From positions 2,888,890-2,952,889 of the forward strand of contig OZ007580.1 of NCBI GenBank assembly GCA_963931925.1: 64,000 bases of DNA. The letters are read 5' to 3'. Below, piece by piece: positions 54,979-64,000 of this stretch (position 1 is the stretch's first letter; every line of letters starts with the position of its first letter). The stretch is from Onchidella celtica (lineage: Eukaryota; Mollusca; Gastropoda; Systellommatophora; Onchidiidae). The position numbers and the translations under genes are program-made. The notes under the pieces are model-generated. The model was not told the DNA's origin. It worked only from the letters and a program-made list of their open reading frames with translations, and ran no database searches.

Positions 54979-55375
54979 GTATTATATAGAAAAACAAAAA
55001 AACAGAGAAAATCTGGGGAGTCCTAGCGAGGCCTGAACCAACGTCAAAATGTGGCAAAAAGAAAAATGTGTAGGTAACAAAGTCTTGTGTAAGAAATAAT
55101 CCAGAACCGATGATATTACAGACAATAATTGCCCGCATTTGTTACACGCTCCAGGATTATTTTGATTTTCTTATCTGTTTAATTTTATATCCTGTTACAT
55201 GTTCATATTAACCTACATTATTACATACAAGACGTGATCAAACGCAAAAAAATAAGCCAGCCATGCAACTCGGCAGTATCAAAAACGGTAGTATGCAAAC
55301 TTTCAAGTGTCTAGCTTGAATGGCCATGAAATGCATAAGCGTCACAGACAGTTTACCCCCTGCTCTCATTATTAT

Positions 55376-55614
55376 AAGAAGATTGGCAGTTGGAAATCGA
55401 GAAGAGTCGGCCAAACAGGCCGCTGCCGGGGCAAAATCAAAGAGTAACAACAACTTATCCCTACCATTCCCGCCCCGCCCCCAAGTAAAAAAACAACAAA
55501 CAAAGCCAGCCGACCGGTGCTGCACTGTGGATTCCACACGTCCAGGGTCTGCTCCAGCTGTGACTGGCTTGCAATGACACTAAGGCAAATTTCCGAAATG
55601 GGATTAAAGAAGTA
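55376..55614 (+). mobile_element. SINE copy, 5'-truncated
   Basis: The segment starts at GATTGGCAGTTGGAAATCG in the body of the SINE family, contains GGCCAAACAGGCCGCTGCCG and ends with CAAATTTCCGAAATGGGATT and AAAGAAGTA. The tRNA head is absent. Its tail matches the full copy at 56195..56634. Confidence 0.75.
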
Positions 55615-56194
55615 GGCCCTATACAAAACACAAATACAAAATATTCTTTTCTTGAAGAAGGTTACTACATAATACCGACAACTTCATTTTTTGTTCTTCC
55701 TTTTCCTTTGCGTTTTATTGTATCGCCACTGTGTTAATTCTTATATGAGGCCTTTGCTGCATACGACTTTTTCTTTTTGCCATATTTTGATTTTTATTGA
55801 AAAGTCAACTTGCCAGTGATTTGATCTAATAATGATACTGGTTTGACTTTGTGCAAAGGAATTTATGGTCATATCTTTCAGCAGGGTTGGAAAGACAGAA
55901 TATGGTACATAATACATGTACGCATTTTTGATGGACTTCACAAAACTTCGTCTACTAAAGTTGGGTTTAAGTTTAAGCCACTGGTCACATGGGCTCAATG
56001 TTTCCAGAGCAAGTGCGGACTGGAGAGTTACTCTCTCGTGGATCTATGTGAGCTAACATGTGGCAAAAGGAAAAGCGGTTGTTATATTATAAGATAAGAT
56101 GAGATAAGAATCACTTTATTATCCCGTGGGGGACACTCATTTTCACAGAGCCTTTAAAATCAAATACATGGTATACATGTTTAAGGCATTATTA

Positions 56195-56634
56195 CAAGGT
56201 GGTCTAGAGGCAAGGTGCTTGCCTCTCATGCCAAGGGTCCCGAGTTCAAAACCTGGCCGGTGCAGGCATGTTGGAAGTGTGGGATTTTTCTCACATTTTC
56301 GTGTCCCTGATTCTATTGCGGGGTAGAATCGAGCACCTAATCTTCTCGGGCAGGGACCAAAAAATTCGGAGGGCCCGTGTGCACATTGCGCACGTTAAAG
56401 ATACCTTGGCAGCTGGAAAGCGAATAGAGCAGGCCAAATAGGCCGTTGCCCGGGCAAAATTAAATAAAATTCATCCCTACCACCCCCCCTCTCATCTCCC
56501 CCCCCCCACCAAAAATAAAAACAACAACAACAACCGCCGACCGGCGCTGCACTGTGGCGACGACGTACCTGCTCCAGTTATAACTAGGCTGCAATGGCAC
56601 AAAGGCAAATTTCCCAAATGGGATTAAAGAAGTA
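56195..56634 (+). mobile_element. tRNA-derived SINE, near full length
   Basis: The head GGTGGTCTAGAGGCAAGGTG and B-box-like GAGTTCAAAACC (about 56242-56253) are followed by the shared body (GTGTGCACATTGCGCACGTT, GATACCTTGGCAGCTGG, GGCCAAATAGGCCGTTGCCC). The tail is CAAATTTCCCAAATGGGATT with AAAGAAGTATAAC. It differs in tail sequence from the copies at 24487 and 31605, so at least two subfamilies are present. Confidence 0.82.
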
Positions 56635-59072
56635 TAACACAAATACAAATACATACTCAAAAACAGGCTTATTTCATACATGCATGTTGCAAACCCCTGG
56701 GCTGGAAACGAACGTTATTGGTAGGCGTGCATATGCTTTTTAATTATGGTAATGAATTTTAAAAAAAAAATTGGTTAATAAATTTTCTTTCAACAACAAC
56801 AACAACATTGTACGATTTTTTTATTTGTTTCATTTTCTGTCCTGTTTTTTGTTTTTTTTTCATGCAGGAAGTTAATAAACCACAAAGCTTCGATTTGCAT
56901 TTGGTTTTCCTTGGTGCTTTATTGTGTCATTTCTGTATTTTTTCTGACACAAGGCTTTGCTACATACTTAAATTTCTTTTCGCCATAATTATTATTTTTG
57001 ACTTTCTCTCAAGCTTTTTGCGACCCCACCGATTTTCTGTGGGTTTTTATAATCTTAATACAAGCCTAAAAACCGCGTTCTGCGGATCCGGCCGTACTCC
57101 TTAACCACCGCCCCACCCGTCACTTTCTACCCTCTCCTCATCTGTCTCGGCAAACCATAATATTTCCCAAACAAAGCAGCAGGGTATTCCTATGTTCGAA
57201 TTTTGGCCACGGGTACGCCGAATTGTTTAGACCAGCCGGCAAAGAGGTATTGACACCACGGTCCATGTGCTCGTGAACAAAAAAAAAAAAGCGATCGGAC
57301 GCGAGCAGTCAGCGACACAAAGCAAACTCAAGGGGAAAAAAAAATGAAAAACGAGACCAATAGGAAAAAATCCTAACTTTGGTGCAACCTCGATGATATT
57401 TGAAACCTGCATGCAAATTTTGGTCACTGTAGGTAACCTAATCAAAAAGCCTTTTGCGTTCAAAGATGGAGAATTTTGTGAATTGTATAATAGATTTTGT
57501 CGCGTCGACCAAAAGACAAAATGTAAGATTACATAAATTCGAATATAGGCTGAATACATCTAATAGTAATAAAACTGTCAAATAGTCCGCCCTGAATGCG
57601 ATTTAGAATTTCAGTATATCAAAGACATAAGTTTATAAAACATTCACCAATCTAATGGCCGTTTGCTCGTGAAAGGAGAGCGGGGATGGAGAGTGTGTGT
57701 GGGGGGGGGGGGGGGGGTTGATAGGGATTCCAGCCAAGCGTATGAAAACCATACTTGGATAAGGTATCATAAAAAAAACCCACAGAAAAGCTGTGGGATC
57801 GCAGCAAAGCTTAAAGCAAAGTTAAACATTTTCGAAAAGAAAACGCTGTATGTAGCAAAGAGAACTAGATCGTTGTTTTAAGAGGGTCGCTGCCATTGGC
57901 ATTTATGCCTCGTGTATGTAGCAAAAATGTAGCAAAGCCTCACGTGAGAATTAATATACCCCCCCCCCCTATTTTTTTTGGCCTTCCGTTTTTCTTTGCC
58001 TTTTATTACGTGTACATGTATATCTTTTGGGTATTATTTCTTACGCGAGGCTCTGCTACTTAGAACTTTTTCTTTTTGCCATTTTTTTTTACTTTTTGGG
58101 TAGTAAATTGCCCAAAATCGAGCATACGTATGTTATGGATCGCCCCTACCTCCAAACTTGGAGCAGTATCCACAAACAGGCTTACCCAACCAACAAAATT
58201 CTCAAAATACATGTATTTTTAAACTGTTGTGGAAACGCCGGAAGGCGACCAATAAAATCTGGCCAACGCAGGAAGTAAAGAAAGCGCGAACGGTTAGAAC
58301 CAGAGAAGGATAAAGTTCACGGCAGAGGACACGGAGGAATTGCGACTCAACAATATAATAATCCTTTTCCTATGGTGAGATCAGTTATTGAACTTTTCTA
58401 CCGCGACTTCAACAAGACAACAATAGAAATTGTTATTGGCCCAAATAGATAATTGACTAACAATTTCCACGCTATTCTCGTCACAGACAAGCCACATTAA
58501 CATGTGTTTAATTAGCTTACTTCGTGTTTCATCCAACTGAATCCACGTCGTGTGCCACATGGGCAGACAAGCTGTATCATTATTGTCTGAATTGGTTTAA
58601 TTAGTATTTTACACAGCATACCGTACATTGATAAGTTAAACAGATGTACGAGGATAGATATAATTTTTGCATTTGGATAACTCGTCCTGTCATTATTTTC
58701 TTTCTCCTAGAGTTATTCTCCTCTGAATAAAATTACTACATTGGCAATGCAATAATTGGGAAGTATAAAATATGAAAAAAAAAACAACAACAACAACAAA
58801 AAAAGGCCATTAAGCCCAAAACCATAGAAAGAAAAAAAAAAAAGCATTATTTCGTTATTCACAAAATAACCCTATTTCAATTTTTTCCTCAACTTCAGAC
58901 CTTTTCAAAATTGTGAATTAAAAAAAAGAAAATAATATGTACAAATTCAGGATCAGCACATTTACAGAGACCCCATTGAACTCCAGTTTATCGAAAGTTT
59001 GAAGTACTAATGAAGTCGTCAGCTATTTTCCATATTGTTGCAGGTGAATTTTTACCTGTTCGAGACAATAAG
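56635..59072. other. Intergenic DNA, no gene recognised
   Basis: AT-rich with a G17 run (57701-57717), a C-run near 57959-57968, and a SINE tail-like stretch near 57875-57915 (GTCGCTGCCATTGGCATTTA). No supported coding region. Confidence 0.5.
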
Positions 59073-60281
59073 TGTCATGATTCGGATGTTATTAAAACTC
59101 ACGCAGAGAGTGAGTTGTTTTTTTAACAGGGCCATGAGAAATTGGCTGGTGGCCTTGAACGGTCCTCGCCAATTATAGTTGGTGAGTAAATAAATGTAAA
59201 GTTAAACTGTTAGATTCACGCTTGTCGGTTTTAATGTTCGTGATTAATAAGTAATGGAGTAGGGGTGAAACAAGGTGGGGATAGTTGACATTGTTAAGTA
59301 TGACTAGACAAGTTTTTGCACGTTAACTGGCTGGTAGAATAGTGCAGACGTATTACTACAATTAAAATGGTGGGAGGTTTCGACCTATGAGATAGCTGAA
59401 CTAATTGGGCCAGCGGACTAGCACTGCTGGGTAGCCAGATAGTATAAAACATCGTGTAACGTTCAGATTTGGGGAATACAGACGAGCAGAAGCATCGTGT
59501 CGTGAAGTATCTCCGGTTGACCAGTACCTGAACTGTGTGGTTTGAAGACAAGAAGTCCTTGCTAACGGACTGACTGAGCTCTAGAAAGAAGGTCTGAGTG
59601 GGCTGACCTTTGAAAGCCCACGCTGCGCTATATTGATGTTCGCGCCTACCAGTAGGCGTGACCAATGGTAATATATCTTATTTGTTCAAGCATAATAGAG
59701 ATCGGAGATAGAGAGAGAACTACAGCCTCATAGGAAGACTAAGGAAACCCCAGCTGGCACTCGACCACGAGTGTCCTGTATCATAGATCTATTGCCATAG
59801 TATGATTAGAATAATATAGCACATTGTTGATGAATTGAATAGTGATTGTGCATAAAATATAGTCTTTTGGCAACTGCTTAAATTACCTACAAGCCGAAGA
59901 GTGCTTCTGTAGGCTTTGAACGTACTGGGCTCTCCTAACATTCAAGCCCATATGATTTATGGAGAGTTTGCCTGGCGACTGGCCAGTGGCGACTCAACTG
60001 TCACTTTAAATTGATATCTAGTTTCGTATAATATACCTATTTGCTATTGATTGCAGTACCTCATTGGTTAAGTTATTAATTAAGAGTTTTTTTTGGTTTG
60101 AATATATACCCCTATTGTCTTTTGTTTTGTTATTAATATTTATGTAAACTATGGCCTGACCGGCCTGACATATATATGCTCTAGTTATTTAATACTTTTC
60201 TTGTGTGGTTGTGTCCGAGTGTGAGTTAGCTGCCTCTCGTGCAGTCGTAACATCCCCAAGACCCTAACTCTGCTCGTGACA
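59073..60281 (+). mobile_element. Solo LTR with 5-bp target duplication
   Basis: The segment starts TGTCATGATTC and ends CTCGTGACA, giving TGTCA/TGACA inverted termini. ATAAG lies directly on both sides (59068-59072 and 60282-60286), a 5-bp target duplication. There is no internal coding region. The length (1,209 bp) and termini resemble the LTRs at 1768/7678 and the insert at 23287, so related families are likely. It lies 225 bp beyond the stop of the - strand gene at 60507 and may fall in its 3' untranslated region. Confidence 0.85.
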
Positions 60282-60506
60282 ATAAGGACTGAAAGTTTGT
60301 AGAGTTATGTAAAATCAGGGTTTAGTTCAATACGTTTCAAATCGAAATTTGCATAAAATGCCCAGGAAAATTACACCCTATGTCAATTATACAAAATACA
60401 ATTAGGAGTGACAGAGCCACTTTCATAACAGAACCTCAAAATCGGCAAAATGTGGCACACAACCATATAGCAAACATCCCTCGAAATGCTAACGGGCTGG
60501 GGGAGA

Positions 60507-63122
60507 TCAGAGCTCTGAAATGAGTGGTGCAGCTGTACATTGTCCTACGCTGACCACGTCACTATCACTCGGCTGACGTACATGGTGTGGCTGCAAGGTC
60601 ATAGTGCCATAAGAAACGGCCATGGCAGCTTTCCTGTGATCATGACCACCCATGTAACTCTCTCCTGTCGAGTTGCCTGAAAATTTGGCCCTCGAGCTTC
60701 TCGTAGGGCGTCTACACGATCCCGTCGTGTCGCACCTGACCTGTCTCCCTGCACCATTTTCTGAGAAATCTTTGGACGGCCCAGAAATGGAATCGCTTTT
60801 AAAGTTTTTCTCACGTATTCCGGTCCCTAGTTGAATTGCACTTTGTTTTCTTTTATTTTTGTCCCAATACAGAGATTCCCTGTGGTGGTGAGGACGGGAG
60901 CTCAACTCGTCCTCAGGTCGTTGTCCAGCCTGATGATGGACAGCCTGGACTGCTGCACGACCAGAATGTTTTCCACTCTGTGAAGAGCGATAGTGGCGGC
61001 CATGCTGAACTAAGGTACCCGCGCGCCGTGGACGCAACAGTTCACCTTTTCTCCAATATCTCCTGAACTCTGTCTGTTTGAATGTGTTGTCTGACTTTTC
61101 ACTGAGTGATTTAGATCTTCTCCTTCTGAAACTGGAGAAAAGTTTTGTCTTGGAGCTAGCGGAGTTTTTCTCATCAGGCTGTGGTCTCTCATTAGACCCA
61201 GGCACAAACACATCATCACTTTGTTCTGGTGTAGAAATTCTTCTCTCAACTGTGTTTCCTGCATTGCCGTGTTCACTGTTTGTCGGTTGCGTCTTTTCTC
61301 TATTGTGTACAGCTTGACGTCTACCGCAGGAGCTGCTTTGTGTGTCTGATAACGGATGCCCTGTCACTGTAACAGAGGGTTTATTACTGGTTGGAACGTC
61401 GTAGATAAAGTCGCTATGTCTTCTATTAATGCTGGAGGCTGAGTAAAATTCACTCCTCGTTTTTGTCTTCTTAGTCAGCTTTGGTGGTATGTCAAGATCG
61501 GGAGGAACAACAGATAGTCCAACTTCCAAATCCTCATTTAAATCGTCGAAGCTCTTAGTCCTGGCCGGGGGAGAGCTGACCAGAGACATGAGGCTGACAC
61601 CACTTCTGTCGTTGCAGTCCAGCGTTTTCCTCAAATGCTGAGAGCGGTGAGGACTTTGGTGTGGCTGCAAACCTGTCACACGATCTCCATGGGTTGCAGC
61701 TGAGTAAAACTCATGTGGGGCCAACGGTTTTTGACCCGCGTTGATTTGTCTCCTAGTTCTGTCAGAACGTAACCTGACGGGCATTGAAGATACAGCTAAT
61801 GCCTTGTTGGACTTGGGAATTTTATAATAATGAAGTTTAGACGAACGTTTTGTTGTAGAATCTGAGGATGTATCGGAACTATTGGAGGGTACGCTGTCCT
61901 CTGTGGTCCTTTCTGCCCACACTAGCTGCCCTGTTTCTGTGACAGCTCCGCCATCGCCACTCTTGGTCGTTTTTTTCAAAGTACCAGGATCTGTGCAGTT
62001 GTCCTCACCTCTATTTTCGTTTCCATCAATTCCCAGAGATGTTCTCTTCTGATCATCTGTCAGTCCCTCGTGCCAATTAGATGTGTGGAAATTAGTCTCA
62101 GTTTGACCATTTTTCACCCAACCAAATGTTAACTGTGAATCTCTGTTTCCAATTCTGTCTGACGTGAATGCCACATTAGTACCTGACCGGTTTACAATGA
62201 AATGTTTTTGATTTTGAGCTACACCAGGTGCCAGACTGTCGTAGGTCCAGCTTACCTCATTTGCTGGCGATAATGAGGTCTCAGCACTGCCGGAGTTGAG
62301 TTCGTTGGTGACGTGCACTTGATCATGAATATGTGAGTTTCTGGCCCCGTAGTCCTGGGCATTTACTGTTAGTGCAGGATTACTCTCCCCTTGTCTGTCC
62401 CTCAGAACGTCAGACGCCAGACGACCTGGCACACAAAGAGAAAAAAAATACGTAGTACAATGATTCAATATTCGAAGCTTCATGGAAAATATACCTTGGC
62501 ATAAAAGGAATATTCTTTTTCAGTTGATCAACAATAATTATTATAAATTGCGACCTTAGTTCTGTTTGTTCTATCTCCATTTTCTGAGAAGCTGGAGATC
62601 TTGTAGTTCGTAAAAGAGGCATACCATATGCACACTTTGAAATGCCATATAGACAACCTGCTGGTCACCTAAGGATATCAGTGATATTTTTGTCACAGAC
62701 GGTTGGAACTACTACTACTGCTACTACTACTACTGCTACTATTAAGACTAATACTATTATTACTGCTACTACTACTACTATCACTACTACTACTGTTACT
62801 ACTACTGCTGCTGGATTATTACTACAGCCATTACTACAACATTGCTACCACTGGCGCTACTGCCACCACTACCACTGCTACTGTCACTTCTACAGCTGCT
62901 GCTGCTACTACTACTACTGCTATTATTACTATTACAAATAATAATGGATTTTGTTGGATTCCGACTTACTCTGATCGTCCCGAGCTGAAGCTGGCCTTCG
63001 TCTGTACCGACACAGGACAGCCACCACAGCAGAGGTTATGATAGTCACAAAACATATTGCTGTAGGTACAGCAACATGGACCAGTAGAGATGACGTCTCG
63101 GATGTCTGTTCTCCATCTTCAG
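60507..63122 (-). CDS. Single-pass membrane protein, last two exons (5' part missing)
   Basis: Two exons on the - strand join in phase: 63122-62970 and 62425-60507 (stop TGA at 60509-60507). Both splice junctions are consensus (GACAG acceptor, CAGA|GTAAGT donor, TGTGCCAG acceptor). The first exon encodes a transmembrane segment (VHVAVPTAICFVTIITSAVV, then AVLC) followed by basic RYRRR, the usual stop-transfer of a type I protein. The second encodes about 639 residues of Ser/Thr/Arg-rich, low-hydrophobicity tail. A motif EFYSA occurs twice (HEFYSAATHGDR and SEFYSASSINRR), and SDFIYDVP contains a YxxP site of the kind bound by Crk-type SH2 domains. The ectodomain exons were not found up to 64000. 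I do not recognise the family; a receptor or adhesion protein is an inference from topology. Confidence 0.75.
62426..62969 (-). other. Last intron of the membrane-protein gene
   Basis: The intron contains a long irregular ACT/ACTGCT trinucleotide tract (62707-62945). Open frames across it are low-complexity artefacts. Confidence 0.7.
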
Positions 63123-64000
63123 CTGTCAAAGGAAACAGCAGAATAGAGTAATATAAGATAAGATAAAAGAAGAGGAGAAAAGAATAATTTTATTACTAGA
63201 ACTGATAAGATGAGACAGCTAGAGCTTTTAGCGTGCATAGATTTCGCACCGCCACCTAGCGGCAAACGCGCGCAAGTCATGAAAAGTGTCGTATTTTACA
63301 AAGTCAGATAAGGAAAATATTGAATTTTGTTCGCTGTTCGGCTATCCCTGTACGCCTTGATTGACGTCACTTATTGTGGAATTATAATTTCAATCGCTGT
63401 GGAGAAAATCTGGCTATTTTTTTCTTTTTTTAAGTCTCAGTTGCACTGCCACAACTTTGCCTCATAAATTTACCATTATATCAAGCATTCTTTTCATACT
63501 ATGCACCATGGGCCCCGCCCCTGATCAGCGTATAGATTGTGTGCACGTTTTTTACTGATGCGAAGAAGACAGTGTCTCATCTAATATTTACTAGTATCTT
63601 TCGTCTTACTGAAACTCAGTGTCGTGACGTCACCATCCAACCACTCGGCCAATCAACATTTAACAGCGCGCTTAGACGGGTTTTATGAACAGAAAAGGCA
63701 TTTAAAAAAAAAAAAGTGCATTTGATAAAGAATACTTTCTGTTTTATAATGAGTAATCAGCACGCAAATCGAAATTGATAAAACTTTAAAAACTTAATAT
63801 CATAATTTTTGTGCAGTCTGTCTTCCTTTAAAATGTTGTATTTGGTAGAGATTGGGGGGGGGGGGGCGATGAATGAACATTTGAGCCTATGAGGCGATTG
63901 CCTGATATAGGTTGAGAACCACTGGGTAACATATTATGGTAAATTTGAACCTTGAAGCTGAGCTATCGCAAGTCTCACAATGTTATATTTAATGATGGCG
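63123..64000. other. Upstream intron or flank of the - strand gene
   Basis: No exon was recognised. There is a GATAA-rich stretch at 63150-63220 resembling a retroelement tail, and a G-run at 63857-63868. Confidence 0.4.

Noticed and set aside
59294-59665. - strand frame of about 120 residues
   Set aside because: It lies inside the solo LTR and shows no conserved domain.
62642-63041. Thr- and Leu-rich + strand frames
   Set aside because: They come from the ACT-type trinucleotide tract in the last intron of the - strand membrane-protein gene.

Overview
This is a eukaryotic, AT-rich, repeat-dense window with intron-containing genes. The best guess is a gastropod mollusc. The main clue is an intronless seven-transmembrane receptor (21537..22595) of the kind described as chemosensory receptors in sea hares and sea slugs. 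The wealth of LINE, Helitron, SINE and terminal-inverted-repeat elements fits. The species cannot be read from the sequence.

Three host genes can be supported. (1) A single-exon seven-transmembrane receptor on the + strand at 21537..22595. (2) An eight-exon arylacetamide-deacetylase-like (AADAC/NCEH1-type) membrane protein on the + strand at 38457..50260. Its splice sites all read cleanly into a 411-residue protein, but the expected catalytic Ser and His are replaced, so it looks like a pseudoenzyme. (3) The last two coding exons of a single-pass membrane protein with a ~640-residue disordered cytoplasmic tail, on the - strand at 60507..63122. Its upstream exons lie outside the window or were not recognised.

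The rest is largely mobile DNA. 1768..8856 is a very young LTR retrotransposon: two 1,179-bp LTRs differing at 3 positions, a tRNA-Pro-like primer site, and an internal domain order Gag-PR-INT-RT-RNase H, with the integrase core and the first part of RT missing. 9833..10747 holds two head-to-tail Helitron-like units. 11236..12590 is a 25-bp minisatellite open in all six frames. 15448..16669 is a Helitron carrying a nested 308-bp inverted-repeat element. 24972..28272 is a complex of large palindromic elements. 30907..32290 is an LTR-like unit on the - strand interrupted by a SINE with an 18-bp target duplication. 33100..36740 is a 5'-truncated I/Nimb-type LINE on the - strand, broken by homopolymer frameshifts. 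53732..54978 is a terminal-inverted-repeat transposon with an unrecognised 145-164 residue ORF. 59073..60281 is a solo LTR with a 5-bp target duplication. Several SINE copies, LINE 3' ends and MITEs lie between these or inside the introns.

The most interesting items are the AADAC-like pseudoenzyme, the unusual pol order of the LTR element, the ORF-bearing transposon at 53.7-55.0 kb, the palindromic complex at 25-28 kb, and the six-frame-open minisatellite. Exon structures were read by eye from splice consensus and family knowledge; no alignment or search was run.
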